Positions 8,672 to 18,070 of a stretch of 64,000 nt of DNA are shown piece by piece. How positions within the stretch are numbered: position 1 is the stretch's first letter; each line of letters begins with the position of its first letter. The DNA is taken from NCBI GenBank assembly GCA_017445245.1, contig JAFSUM010000016.1, positions 31,201 through 95,200 of the forward strand, read 5' to 3'. Position numbers and translations under genes: made by a program. The notes beneath the pieces were generated by a model that was not told the DNA's origin, made no database searches, and worked only from the letters and a program-made list of their open reading frames with translations. The DNA comes from Bacilli bacterium (GTDB lineage Bacteria; Bacillota_I; Bacilli_A; RFN20; CAG-826).

Positions 8672-11600
8672 TGTTCATCCTTTCCGAGGACATCGTTCAT
8701 CATGTCTTCGAGCAGTTTCAATGCGCGGCGTAATGACAAACCCGAACGCACGCGTAAGAGAAGCGGCGTTTCGGCATACATTTTCTTGTCGGAAACGTCT
8801 TCAAACGGAAGGGTTGTGCCTTCAAAGTCCTTGGGATTCAAACGGAAATAGGCACGCAAGGTCTTACCAACGATGTTAAGTTTTAGATAAATGCCTTTGT
8901 GTTCGCCGTTGAGCTTAAAGGTATCGCCAAAATTCGAAATACGGGAACGGAGGCCAAATCCCAAAGCGGCTTCTTTGATCTGGTTATAGGCGTCTTTGAT
9001 ATCGTCATCTGCCTTTTCAAACTTCTCTTCGAAAGACTGACGTTCGATATTCGCAAGTGCGGCAAATCCACCCTGGCTAGGCGCTTCCGCTTCTTCTACG
9101 GACTCCTCACCCATCGGTTCGACGGGGAGAGGTACGGGTTCAGGAATCGGTTCAGGCTGAACTTCAGGAACAATTGCAGGTTCCTTCTTTTCTTCGATAG
9201 GCGTACCTTCTTCGGCTGGAACGGCGAGTTCGTCTTCGCTGACTGCACGCTTCGTAAGCGCTAAGGGATCAAGCATGTCTTCGAGAAGCTTGATGGCGCG
9301 TCTAATAGACAAGCCAGAACGCACGCGGAAGAGGAACGGAACCTCGGCGTACATCTTCTTGTCCGAAGCGTCCTCAAAGGGAATCGTGGACCCTTCATAA
9401 GCTTTTGGATCAAGTTTGTAGTAAGCACGTAAGGTCTTGCCGACGATGTTGAGTTTCAAATACACGCCTTTGTTCGCGCCGTTTAGCTTATACGTGTCAC
9501 CGAAATTGGAGAAACGGGAACGAAGGCCATAAGAGAGGGCCTCTTTACGGATTTCCATGTAGGCTGCTTTTAAATCCTCGTCTGCATTCGCGAATTTGGT
9601 GAGGAAGGGCTGTCTTTCGTAGGCATCCAAAGCCGAGCCTGCCGGAAGGACGGGGACGGCCTGAACGGGTTCTTCTTCGATCGGAGCAACGATGGGCAAA
9701 GGTTCCGGCTCGATATAGGGTTCGAATTCGGGAACGGGTTCAGTCTTCGCTTCCTGCGCGGCCTGGATAAGCGATTCGGGAAGAGGTTCTTCAAAAGGCT
9801 CGTTCTGTTCGGGCTCGGAAACAGGAATCGCCGCTTGTCCGGGAATTGGTAGAGGCGGAGGCGCGATGCGGTTGGCTTTGTCTTCGCGAGGCAAGGCGAG
9901 TTCTTCTTCGCTGACTTCGTGCGGAACGATGGCCAAAGGCTCCATCATGTCGTCGATGAGTTTGAGGGCACGCCTTAACGAAAGGCCCGAACGGACGCGG
10001 AAGAGGAACGGTACCTCGGCATAGGATTTCTTCTTGGAAGCATCTTCGAAGGGAATCGTAGAGCCCTCGTAGGCTTTGGGATCGAGGTTGTAATAGGCCT
10101 TGATGGTCTTGCCGACGATGGTGAGTTTGAGATAGACGCCGCGATTCTCGCCGGTGAGCTTGTACGTATCACAGGAATTCGAAAGGCGGGAATGCATGCC
10201 ATAGGAAAGGGCGTGGCGGCGGAGGGCCATATAGGCTTCCTTGAGTTCGGGATCGGCCCTGTCGTATTTCTGCACGAAGGTAAGGCGTTCGTAATCGTCG
10301 AGGGATAAGCCGCCTTTGTCGCCTTCGCTTTCCGCGGGAGCGGGCGCGATAAAAGGCACGGGCTCGATGGGTTTTTCTTGCTGTTCGCCTAGGATTTGCG
10401 GGAATTCGTTTACAAATGCAGAGGGTTTCTCCTTCTCGTCGAGCTCCACCGAATCCACATCGAAACGGCTTTGGTTCGGAATGAAGGTCGGACGGACTTC
10501 GTTGGGCCGCTCGTCCTGGGGTGGGATTTCAAGTTTCTCGCCCGTTTGGTCAAAGCCTTCATAACCATAGCCGAAGGAGGCCCTGGCAGAGCGGACGATT
10601 TCGGCGCGGATCTTGTTGAGCATGTCCTCTTCTTGCTGCGCGGCGATTTCTTCTTGGGCTTCCTGCAGCTTGATGCGGGCGAGTTCACGCTCCTCGATGA
10701 TCTTCTGGGCGTGCTTTTCGAAGCGCTCCGCTTCTTTTTCCTTGCGGCGAAGAAGGGCGGCTACCTCGCGGTCGAACTGTTTGAGATCGCGCCCTTGTCC
10801 GAGTTCCTGCGCATAATATTCGCGCTCGGCCGCGGAAGGGCGTTCTGGCAAATCTTTGTAACGGAGGGTTTCCAAGTACTGACGGTATCCCTCGTCGATA
10901 CGGACAAAGGAAACGGGGCCCTTTAGATAATTGCCATAGACAAACGATTCGTCATCTAGCGAACTGAGGATGCGGGGTTTGTATTCGCGGGCAAAGGTCT
11001 TGCCGTGGACGGATTTCGTCTGGCCCTGCACGGCGAGATAAGACGAGAAGAAGGCATAGTTCAACTTCGCCATCTCCGCTTCGGTGAGATCGCTATAACG
11101 TTCTTCAACGCGGAACTTAACGCCTAAACGCGTATAGGATTCGATGTAGCGATAGACGTCATAGCAGTGTTTGTATTTGACGTTTTTGCGGAGGATATTC
11201 GTTTTGACGATCGGGTTACGGACGTTATGGTCGGTCTTGAAAGCCTTCATAAACGGCGAGCCGTAATAGTAGGTCACGTATCGCCTGATTTCCTCGATGC
11301 GGGCAAAGGCTTCGTTATGCTTTTGGGCCATTAACGATTCCGTCTCGGTCGAAACGCGTACCTTGGTCTCGATTTCGATATCCGTCTTCCCCATGCGGGA
11401 TTTGTTCTTCATGTAGAGAACTTCTTCGTCGTGGAGAGAAGCAAATGCTTTCGCGAATTCGTAACGCTTCTCGATGAAGAGGACCAGCTTACGGATGAAG
11501 GTGGCGATGAAGCGGTTCTCGTAGGTGAAGATTTCGTCTTCGTTGGCGATGTTCAAAACCTTGGAGGGGATGACGTTGCCATAGTCGTCGATTTCCTTCA

Positions 11601-11919
11601 CGTACTGCGTATGCGAGGCAAGGTGCTGGATGGATACGCTGGTGGTCTTCCTGGCGAGTTCGACAGGCGCCAAATCGGCGACCTGCTTCGTAGTAAGGCG
11701 CGGGGCTTTGATGATTTCGCCTAGGTCATAAAGGACTTCTTCGATCTTGTCGATCCACGACAAATCGAAGTCCGAAGACTCCAGACGGTCCATGCGGAGA
11801 TACGTGTTTTTGCCATGCGAAAGAGCGTCGAGGACGATTCCCTCTTCGCCATTAGCGGTGAGGTTTTGCATCCGTTCGACGAATTTCGAATAGATTTTCT
11901 TTTCGTCGATCTCCGCCAT
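8668..11919 (-). CDS. DUF2357-like protein with three tandem ~115-residue domains
   Basis: This 1083-residue protein has no signal peptide or membrane segment. Residues 1-380 resemble DUF2357-type partners of McrB-like ATPases (for example LNIANEDEIFTYENRFIATF and many Arg/Lys-rich helices); no PD-(D/E)xK nuclease centre is evident. Residues ~380-430 are a charged coiled-coil stretch. Three near-identical domains follow at about 540-665, 760-890 and 955-1083, each with the pattern F..KF..AD.dlK.AYm.iR, SYG.rSR.SN..DTYKL, GVYLKL.IVGKT..AYY.LD, and FRVRSGLS.RRA.KL..DM. They are joined by Pro/Glu-rich linkers such as PEPIPEPVPLPVEP. Similar domains occur in Bacillota hypothetical proteins; I know no function. 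The gene sits directly behind the membrane AAA+ gene and may be its cytoplasmic partner (inference). Confidence 0.7.
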   Translation of the reverse strand: MAEIDEKKIYSKFVERMQNLTANGEEGIVLDALSHGKNTYLRMDRLESSDFDLSWIDKIEEVLYDLGEIIKAPRLTTKQVADLAPVELARKTTSVSIQHLASHTQYVKEIDDYGNVIPSKVLNIANEDEIFTYENRFIATFIRKLVLFIEKRYEFAKAFASLHDEEVLYMKNKSRMGKTDIEIETKVRVSTETESLMAQKHNEAFARIEEIRRYVTYYYGSPFMKAFKTDHNVRNPIVKTNILRKNVKYKHCYDVYRYIESYTRLGVKFRVEERYSDLTEAEMAKLNYAFFSSYLAVQGQTKSVHGKTFAREYKPRILSSLDDESFVYGNYLKGPVSFVRIDEGYRQYLETLRYKDLPERPSAAEREYYAQELGQGRDLKQFDREVAALLRRKEKEAERFEKHAQKIIEERELARIKLQEAQEEIAAQQEEDMLNKIRAEIVRSARASFGYGYEGFDQTGEKLEIPPQDERPNEVRPTFIPNQSRFDVDSVELDEKEKPSAFVNEFPQILGEQQEKPIEPVPFIAPAPAESEGDKGGLSLDDYERLTFVQKYDRADPELKEAYMALRRHALSYGMHSRLSNSCDTYKLTGENRGVYLKLTIVGKTIKAYYNLDPKAYEGSTIPFEDASKKKSYAEVPFLFRVRSGLSLRRALKLIDDMMEPLAIVPHEVSEEELALPREDKANRIAPPPLPIPGQAAIPVSEPEQNEPFEEPLPESLIQAAQEAKTEPVPEFEPYIEPEPLPIVAPIEEEPVQAVPVLPAGSALDAYERQPFLTKFANADEDLKAAYMEIRKEALSYGLRSRFSNFGDTYKLNGANKGVYLKLNIVGKTLRAYYKLDPKAYEGSTIPFEDASDKKMYAEVPFLFRVRSGLSIRRAIKLLEDMLDPLALTKRAVSEDELAVPAEEGTPIEEKKEPAIVPEVQPEPIPEPVPLPVEPMGEESVEEAEAPSQGGFAALANIERQSFEEKFEKADDDIKDAYNQIKEAALGFGLRSRISNFGDTFKLNGEHKGIYLKLNIVGKTLRAYFRLNPKDFEGTTLPFEDVSDKKMYAETPLLLRVRSGLSLRRALKLLEDMMNDVLGKDEQ

Positions 11920-11929
11920 AAACGCCTAA

Positions 11930-13462
11930 TTAGTTGTTCTTGATGAATCCGTCGATGGTGGCTTTGGCACGCGGGAAGGCATCCTTGCCATAGAGTTTGT
12001 CGAGGAAGGTGATGAGGCTCTTGAGTTCTTCTTTGAGGAAGGCGAGGTTCAGGGCTTCGAACTTCTTCAAGATCTTGTTGGTGAAGATGAAGTCAAAGCC
12101 ATCGACTTCGCGGCCACCGCAGCCGACATAGACCGGGATGAAGGATTCGAGTTGCTTCATGATACGGTTACCGAAGGCGAGCTTGAATTTCTTGATGACG
12201 TAGTTGTCGAGTTCTTCAAATTTCTGGAGCATGCTCTCGGAAATCGGGTGCTGACGAATAGAGTCGTCATAGAGCCCGCGGATCTGCGTGTACGGGATGA
12301 CCATCGGGTCTTGGCTAGCGGCTTGGAAGGGACGGCCCTTGTCATCGAAGAAGAGAGTGATGGCACGGTCATAGACCTTATCGGCGATCGTGAAGGTCGA
12401 GTCGTCGTTATTCGCGGTGCCGAAGAAGACGACGTTCTGCGGGATGGAAAGTTTGCCGCCTTTAAGTAAGACGGGGTCGCCTTCGATATTGGTCGGGATG
12501 AGGTCGATTTCCCACGCCGAGGTATCGCGAAGTTCCATGATGGAGAGGAACTCGGCGAAGTAGTACTCGATACGGGCGAGGTTCATTTCGTCGAGGGTGA
12601 TGACGACGAGGTCTTTGCGGTATCCGACGCCATAGAGAGCTTTCAAGAATTCGGATTCGTTGAACTTCTTTGTGAATTCGTTGTAATAACCAAGCAATTC
12701 GGAGCGGTCTTTCCAAGAAGGCTGGACCGGGATAAGCGCGGCTTCCGAGCCGAAGAAACGGCCGAGGGCGAATGCCAACGAAGTTTTACCAGTACCGGAG
12801 ATACCTTCGAGGATGATAAGTTTCGAGGCCGCCATACCAGCGAAGAGTTCGCGTACGACGTCCATACGGTAGTAGAGGCCTAACTGCGATGCCGCGAAGT
12901 TACGGAAGGCATTGCAGAGTTCTTCAAGTGATAAGCCAGGGCGATAGGGAATATCCATGTCGACGCCGCGGTACTTGGCATCGACAGTGGCGAGTTTCGG
13001 GAAGCGGCTCGCGGCGGCTTCGGTAACGACTTCGCCTTCTTGGCCTTCCCCCGCTTCTTCGCCGGTCTTAAGGCCCATGTAACCGACTTTGAGGTTCAGG
13101 ATCTTATCGCGTTCCTGGGTGGCCATGTAGAGCTCGTAGTTGAGGCGTTCGACCTGGCGGCGGAGTTCTTCTTTGTCGAGCTCGCGGCGGACGAAACGGA
13201 TGTACTTACGGAGCAAGATGAACAGGAAGAAACAAATACCGCCGATAAGGGCGATGAACAAAATCAGGAACAAGACCCAGAAGAACCAGCCCCAGAAACC
13301 CCAATCGGGTGCCTGCGAGGCAACCGTGAGCATGGAGTGGTAGTCCCCAAAATTGGAGGGAACGTCAGACCAGGGTGGTACAAAGGTTTTCGTGAAAAAC
13401 CTTCCCACGTCGGTGAAGAAGCGGATGATCATCTCCCGCAAATATTCAAAGTAAGCTGTCAT
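11930..13462 (-). CDS. Membrane-anchored McrB/MoxR-like AAA+ ATPase
   Basis: The 510-residue protein has a hydrophobic anchor at about 55-85, an adjacent charged coiled coil (about 88-122, RRELDKEELRRQVERLNYEL), and an AAA+ module at about 170-460. Walker A is GISGTGKTS (near 217), Walker B is VVITLDEMNLARIEYY (near 287), and sensor 1 is FFGTANNDDSTF (near 347). The motifs are closest to the McrB/dynein-like branch, which remodels or translocates partners. McrB in restriction systems is soluble and carries a DNA-binding domain; here that is replaced by a membrane anchor. It is preceded by fibre subunit genes (ATGA overlap) and followed after 10 bases by the DUF2357-like gene, so a role in fibre export or assembly is the favoured inference. 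Confidence 0.82.
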   Translation of the reverse strand: MTAYFEYLREMIIRFFTDVGRFFTKTFVPPWSDVPSNFGDYHSMLTVASQAPDWGFWGWFFWVLFLILFIALIGGICFFLFILLRKYIRFVRRELDKEELRRQVERLNYELYMATQERDKILNLKVGYMGLKTGEEAGEGQEGEVVTEAAASRFPKLATVDAKYRGVDMDIPYRPGLSLEELCNAFRNFAASQLGLYYRMDVVRELFAGMAASKLIILEGISGTGKTSLAFALGRFFGSEAALIPVQPSWKDRSELLGYYNEFTKKFNESEFLKALYGVGYRKDLVVITLDEMNLARIEYYFAEFLSIMELRDTSAWEIDLIPTNIEGDPVLLKGGKLSIPQNVVFFGTANNDDSTFTIADKVYDRAITLFFDDKGRPFQAASQDPMVIPYTQIRGLYDDSIRQHPISESMLQKFEELDNYVIKKFKLAFGNRIMKQLESFIPVYVGCGGREVDGFDFIFTNKILKKFEALNLAFLKEELKSLITFLDKLYGKDAFPRAKATIDGFIKNN

Positions 13463-14529
13463 TCGTAAGCCTCCCTTAAAATTTTGAATTGTAGTCCAGC
13501 CAAGAAGGACGCGCCCATGACCGCGTTAACGCAGTCATGGTCCCATCCTTCGAGGTAAATGGTGAATTGAAATGCCTTCGGGGTGTCGCGTTTTAGATAC
13601 ACCGCAAAAGGATTATTCTCGACGTGAGGATCGTCGGATAAATCGCTTAAGGCAAGCGAAGGCTCGGCCTTAAATTTCAGGCCCGCATCCGCGGAGGCCT
13701 GCGCATCGAACATGCACGTAAACGCATGATGACCCGCGTTGAAGCTCGTCGGCTCTCCCACCACAGGGATAGCTTTCTCGGTCGGCTCGGTATAACGGAT
13801 GAAACTCGCATCGTTATATTCGCCGTAAATCACTTCACGGGATATTCCATTTTGATCGACGTAGGAATCGAAGTACTCGTCTTTGAACGTATCGAGAACG
13901 CCGCCGTAATAAGTCATTCCTTCCTTGGTGGGATCGAGGATGAAATATTGATCGTCGTCCATGAAATAAAACGACATACGGGATGCATTATTGATTTGGT
14001 TGAGGCGGTTATAGATTTCCTCTTCCGTCCAGTTTTTGTAGAGGGTCGTTCTCGCGAGCTCGGCGGCCGTGCGCCTATTCGCGAGTTCGTACGCGCGCAC
14101 ATAAGAAAAATCGCGGTCGAGCGTAACATACACGTCGTCGTCGGATTTTAGATAGAGCGTCTGGGTGAAAAAGCCCGTGGTGATTTTATCGGGTGGGTAG
14201 GGTTTGCCGGTGGATGGAGTGTAGTAGCCGCGGTACTCGTAAAACTCGGGAAGCTTGGTCCCATCACGCCACCTGGATTCGAACATCGTCGACACGGGAT
14301 AGAACTTTCCATGCATCGGATTTAGGTCAGATGTGCCGAGTTCACTGACATATTCCCCGTCAATTTCGGTGGAAATAAGGAGGTTGTGTTCGGTTTTTAG
14401 TTTGACTTCGAGGTTCTCAACGGCTACCGAAGACGAGGAAACATACCATGCTAACGAGGTCGAAAAAGAGGCGGCCGTCAAGGCGGTTAGACCAATCAGC
14501 ATTGCCAAAACCCAACCCTTCCGTTCCAT
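13459..14529 (-). CDS. SipW-dependent exported protein, TasA/camelysin-like (subunit 4 of operon)
   Basis: The protein has 356 residues. It starts with MERKGWVLAMLIGLTALTA and a signal segment that ends in the sequence STSLAWYVSSSSV, the AWF/AWY cleavage-zone motif shared by all fibre-like proteins of this window. The mature part is predicted beta-rich, with many Tyr/Asp/Thr residues, and the C-terminus carries the common strand motif TIYLEGWDHDCVNAVMG followed by FLAGLQFKI. No LPxTG or C-terminal anchor is present. It overlaps the AAA+ ATPase by ATGA, and the upstream paralog ends two bases before its start, so translation is probably coupled. Being last and least hydrophobic among the subunits, it may be a minor or assembly-linked component (inference). 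Confidence 0.75.
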   Translation of the reverse strand: MERKGWVLAMLIGLTALTAASFSTSLAWYVSSSSVAVENLEVKLKTEHNLLISTEIDGEYVSELGTSDLNPMHGKFYPVSTMFESRWRDGTKLPEFYEYRGYYTPSTGKPYPPDKITTGFFTQTLYLKSDDDVYVTLDRDFSYVRAYELANRRTAAELARTTLYKNWTEEEIYNRLNQINNASRMSFYFMDDDQYFILDPTKEGMTYYGGVLDTFKDEYFDSYVDQNGISREVIYGEYNDASFIRYTEPTEKAIPVVGEPTSFNAGHHAFTCMFDAQASADAGLKFKAEPSLALSDLSDDPHVENNPFAVYLKRDTPKAFQFTIYLEGWDHDCVNAVMGASFLAGLQFKILREAYE

Positions 14530-14531
14530 GG

Positions 14532-15662
14532 TTATACCCTGTTGATCTGGAAGCGTAAGCCAAGGTTAAAAGAGTGACCGATTTCGTTATCAATGACGGC
14601 ATGGTCCCATCCTTCTAGGTAAATAGTTACGTCAAGGCGCGCAACCGCATCAGCTGTGTTGCTGGTGCGCGTAAGAGGCGTGCCGCCGCTGAGGTTGCCA
14701 TCGCCATCGTCAGTCGGTTTGATCGTCTCAAGTGTCTGATATTGGGCTAGTTTCGGCGCACAGGCGGTTACGGCGGACGTGTTGTAATAATTCACGCCCT
14801 TCTTATGCTCGGCCACGAAAGTCGATTTCGCCGTCTGACCGGTCTGATTTACGTCATCGAAGACGCTAGGGTTATCAAAATCATTTTCCGCGCTGGCGAT
14901 ACCGGTAACGACCGGAGTATTCGTGTAATCCCCATAAATGATTTCGGTACCGTCGTCATCGTCATAGGCGCCATTCACGTCAAGATCCAGAGGGCCGGCA
15001 ACTTTCGTATAGCCGAGAACCGTCGATTCCGAAGAAGGATTCAAGACAAAGTCGTTGCTGCCTTCCGAAAAATAAAGGCGGACGGCTTCACGGATGTGTT
15101 CCGTTGAGCCAGAAGCGGCGATGTTGACGCCTGTAAGCCAAATATCGGCCTGCTTAGCATAGTTGCCGTTCGCATCGATGATGCGGAAAACAAAGGGGAC
15201 GTGCGAATAGTTTGCCGGGGAGGCGAGCTGTGTCATCAAAGGCGTGCCACGCACCGGCGAACGATACAAAGCAAAAGAGGTGCCGTCGTATTCGCGGGTA
15301 GTGACTGGTTTGAGCTCGTTTATCGCATACCTATTCTCTTTTATCAGGTAGGCCTGGATGATTTCAGAACTAAAACCAGAGCCGGCCTTAGCCCAATAAT
15401 ACTTGTAGCTCTCCCCTGCCACGTCTTCTACGGTCAGGTTAAAGCCACGGTCGTCACCATGATCATCTACGGTGAAATCTTGATCGCTGACTAGTCCGAT
15501 CTGCAATTGGATGGATTCGGCGACCGAGGTGCCACTGTAGGTGATTGCAACTCGGGTGGAGTATGCATACCAAGCGATACTACCGGAAATGGTACCGGCA
15601 AAAGCGGCGACAAGTCCCATGGACATCAAAGCGACAAGCGCACGACGTGTGGTCTTCTTCAT
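14532..15662 (-). CDS. SipW-dependent exported protein, TasA/camelysin-like (subunit 3)
   Basis: The 376-residue product starts at MKKTTRRALVALMS; this ATG is chosen because AAAGGAGG lies seven bases upstream, whereas an in-frame start at 15698 has no site. The signal segment ends with GTISGSIAWYAYSTRVAITY, the SipW-type pattern. The mature protein is rich in Thr/Ser/Asn/Asp and has the C-terminal strand TIYLEGWDHAVIDNEIG..FNLGLRFQI shared with its neighbours. In TasA/CalY-type fibres the N-terminal strand of one subunit completes the sheet of the next, and the conserved terminal segments here could serve that purpose (inference). It follows a 120-base gap with a strong hairpin, the only sizeable gap in the operon. 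Confidence 0.78.
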   Translation of the reverse strand: MKKTTRRALVALMSMGLVAAFAGTISGSIAWYAYSTRVAITYSGTSVAESIQLQIGLVSDQDFTVDDHGDDRGFNLTVEDVAGESYKYYWAKAGSGFSSEIIQAYLIKENRYAINELKPVTTREYDGTSFALYRSPVRGTPLMTQLASPANYSHVPFVFRIIDANGNYAKQADIWLTGVNIAASGSTEHIREAVRLYFSEGSNDFVLNPSSESTVLGYTKVAGPLDLDVNGAYDDDDGTEIIYGDYTNTPVVTGIASAENDFDNPSVFDDVNQTGQTAKSTFVAEHKKGVNYYNTSAVTACAPKLAQYQTLETIKPTDDGDGNLSGGTPLTRTSNTADAVARLDVTIYLEGWDHAVIDNEIGHSFNLGLRFQINRV

Positions 15663-15703
15663 GCTAGTACCTCCTTTCCTAAAGTATACGTGTAACAAAA
15701 CCC

Positions 15704-15742
15704 GTGCGCGGGCAAAGTCGCGTATGCGGCCTTGCCCGGCAC
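15704..15742 (-). other. Strong intercistronic hairpin between fibre subunits 2 and 3
   Basis: GTGCGCGGGCAAAG (15704-15717) pairs with CTTGCCCGGCAC (15731-15742), nearly perfectly, in the 120-base gap of an otherwise overlapping operon. On the minus strand it is followed by GGTTTTGTT, only a weak U-tract, so partial termination or 3'-end protection of the upstream mRNA is more likely than full termination. That would raise the ratio of the first two subunits to the downstream machinery. Confidence 0.55.
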
Positions 15743-15782
15743 AAATTCGTTTTATGAAATCAAAGAATGATTCAAAAGCTGA

Positions 15783-17216
15783 TTAGTGATCAGCGTGGGC
15801 GTCAGCGCTGAAACGAACACCGACGTTGAACTGGGAACCAATGTACTTGGCAGCATCCCAGAGAGCGGACGGGGTTCCGCCAAGCTCTTTCCAACCTTCG
15901 AGATAAATCTTGAGTTCAACACGGAGGTTGTTGGTGGCGGAAGTCGCACCGATGGGCTGGCCAACGATGGCATAGGGATCAGAATCATCCGCAATGCCTT
16001 TGACAGCGGTCGCAACAGGGCTCAAGCCATAGGAAACCGCGGAATTGGTGTGCGTGTTGGCGGGAACGGTAACGACAAGGGTGTTGCCGTTATCGGGCGT
16101 GCCGGTCACGGCGATACCATATTGAGAGAGTTCGACATTTGTCGATTCAAGTTGCCAATGCTTTTCAGCCTGAACATAAGTGAAGGTGTAATCTCCGGCC
16201 GTCGTGCCGTTTTTGGCGAGGAACCAGTCCGTATCAACGGTCGGAGCGGAAAGGCCGGCACCAGAACCAACGGCAATCGTGGCGGCGTCGTGCTGGTGGC
16301 CATAAAGAATCTGGCCGCCCTTATCCCAAGCAAAATCGCCAAAGGTATCAATCACATCGTCTTTGTTCAAATCGAGAGTGCCATAAGTCTGAACGGCAAG
16401 ACCATCTTTGGAGAAGGTTCCGTAGTCGGACCAGTGGGCACCATCATCGGCGCTGGCACGGATGGCGACACGAAGAGCAGAAGTGATATCTTCTTTGCCA
16501 TCGACGGCCTTAAGAGCCATGTCGATTTTGGAGACATAGATGTTTTTCGCCAAAGTGGAAACAGAGGCTTCGCCGTCGACATCTTTGACACGAAGTTCAA
16601 GAGGAATAGTAACGAAGTCCGAGGTCTTGGCCTTCTTCCAAGAAGACATGCTCGGATACTGGTAGACGGGATTGCGATAGAGGTCACCAGCAATGGCGCC
16701 TTCCGCGAGTTCGCCGGAAGTGACCGGCCTAACGGTGTCCCAGGCGTCAGAGATGACGAGGATATATCCATTGGCAGCGGGGCTGGTGGGGGGAGTGATG
16801 CCATAGGTCGCGAGGTTCACTTCAGCGCCGTTGAAGAGCCACTTGGCTCCGTCATAGCTGAATTTGTACTCGCCACCATGGGCAAGCTGGGTGAGGAAAG
16901 TGGCTTGGGTAATGGTCACATCGGTTCCGCTGGATGCGCCAGGGGCAAAATACTCGCCCTTGACGGCCTGCAAAGCAGTTTTGATGGTATCGGAATTGAG
17001 GTCAGAAGCCCAACCGACTTCGGCACCTTGTCCGCTCTTATAGAGACGGATCTGAAGGTTTTCCGTGCAGTGGGTGGAGGCACCGGTGAAAGCAACGGTG
17101 CTACGAGTGCTGTATTGGAACCAAGCCACAGTGCCCGAGATGGAGCCGACAACGCCGGCACCAAGGGCCACGGTCATCATCGTGACCGCAACTTTACTGA
17201 AAAGATTAGTTTTCAT
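15783..17216 (-). CDS. SipW-dependent exported protein, TasA/camelysin-like (subunit 2)
   Basis: This 477-residue protein begins MKTNLFSKVAVTMMTVALGA, and its signal ends in SISGTVAWFQYSTRSTVAFT. The mature part has several stretches of alternating Thr/Val/Gly typical of beta-sheet surface proteins and the C-terminal motif LKIYLEGWKELGG followed by FNVGVRFSA. It is the largest subunit in the operon. The start codon overlaps the last 11 bases of subunit 1 and AGGAG lies about 15 bases upstream, so coupling is likely. A long reading frame exists on the opposite strand across nearly the whole gene; it has no homologous features and is taken as a codon-usage shadow. Confidence 0.78.
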   Translation of the reverse strand: MKTNLFSKVAVTMMTVALGAGVVGSISGTVAWFQYSTRSTVAFTGASTHCTENLQIRLYKSGQGAEVGWASDLNSDTIKTALQAVKGEYFAPGASSGTDVTITQATFLTQLAHGGEYKFSYDGAKWLFNGAEVNLATYGITPPTSPAANGYILVISDAWDTVRPVTSGELAEGAIAGDLYRNPVYQYPSMSSWKKAKTSDFVTIPLELRVKDVDGEASVSTLAKNIYVSKIDMALKAVDGKEDITSALRVAIRASADDGAHWSDYGTFSKDGLAVQTYGTLDLNKDDVIDTFGDFAWDKGGQILYGHQHDAATIAVGSGAGLSAPTVDTDWFLAKNGTTAGDYTFTYVQAEKHWQLESTNVELSQYGIAVTGTPDNGNTLVVTVPANTHTNSAVSYGLSPVATAVKGIADDSDPYAIVGQPIGATSATNNLRVELKIYLEGWKELGGTPSALWDAAKYIGSQFNVGVRFSADAHADH

Positions 17217-18021
17217 AAGCGTTAATATTAACTCCTAATTTAAGACTTGCTCCTTTTGGGGGGTCGCCAACGGATTGGGGGTCGTAACCTTCCAACCACA
17301 TGACTACCGTAACGCGACGCACATCGTTAGGCGCGAACATGGGGACGATATAGTCTGTCACCACTTCCGAGGATTTAAATTTCTCGGAGAGCGGGTGATC
17401 CTCGTCTTCAGTGTCGTTAAACGGATATTCAGCAACGAACTCCTGCATCGTCGGCGTGCCGTCGGCTTTGTAATTCACCTCGGCGGCCTCCTTTGCAAAG
17501 ACACTTACGTTCGAATGATCGTCAGGGTCACTCTTGTTGTCATAAATCATGACTCTGATGGTGTCTTCAAGCGATCGTCCATCAGACGCCGGCTTGTTCT
17601 CGACGATGTTGTAACTGATCTTGTATTGAGCAATGTTCGTTCCAACATTCTTAACGAAGAACGTGTATTTGAAGTAGTTGAAGGACGTGACTTCATTCGT
17701 CGTCGGGTTGCGATTCGCCCCATAGGTATACGGGGTGTCCTCGTTATCGAGGATGGTCGCATCGGGAAGACGTCCGTACGTCCACTCTTCGTAAGCAGGC
17801 AAACTTTCAAGACGAAGCAAGGACTGCGGATTATCAAACGTGGAGGATTCGCATAGTGCCAGGTTCACGTCGCCATTGTTGACGGTAACCGTGAATGTCC
17901 CAACGAATCGGCCAAGGAAAGCAACGATCGCGAATACCGAAACACCCATAGCTCCTATGGATGTGCCGATAGCCACGACACGCTTCCTTTTCCGTTTTTT
18001 CACGTAGTCGAGTTCGTACAT
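17206..18021 (-). CDS. SipW-dependent exported protein, TasA/camelysin-like (subunit 1)
   Basis: The 271-residue product starts at MYELDYVKKRKRKRVVAIGT. The ATG at 18021 is chosen because GGAG lies upstream and the in-frame extension to 18051 reads through the leader. A basic cytoplasmic start is followed by one hydrophobic segment (about 14-40) that ends in FLGRFVGTFTVTVNNGDVNL; the AWF motif of the paralogs is absent, so it may stay membrane-anchored. The mature part contains NYFKYTFFVKNVGTNIAQYK, typical of camelysin/TasA domains, and ends with VVMWLEGYDPQSVGD..LKLGVNINA. It is the first gene after the c-di-GMP riboswitch. Confidence 0.75.
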   Translation of the reverse strand: MYELDYVKKRKRKRVVAIGTSIGAMGVSVFAIVAFLGRFVGTFTVTVNNGDVNLALCESSTFDNPQSLLRLESLPAYEEWTYGRLPDATILDNEDTPYTYGANRNPTTNEVTSFNYFKYTFFVKNVGTNIAQYKISYNIVENKPASDGRSLEDTIRVMIYDNKSDPDDHSNVSVFAKEAAEVNYKADGTPTMQEFVAEYPFNDTEDEDHPLSEKFKSSEVVTDYIVPMFAPNDVRRVTVVMWLEGYDPQSVGDPPKGASLKLGVNINAYEN

Positions 18022-18070
18022 AAACGATTTGCGCGCTCCTTTTTGGAGCACATTTGTCCCATTGAGAATA

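Noticed and set aside
8668..13462. McrBC-type restriction system
   Set aside because: The ATPase is membrane-anchored, no DNA-binding domain or nuclease motif is seen, and the neighbours are secretion genes.
15786..17225. 479-codon open frame on the plus strand opposite fibre subunit 2
   Set aside because: It mirrors the codon pattern of the minus-strand gene, has no ribosome binding site or recognisable domain, and the minus gene has a signal peptide and family motifs.
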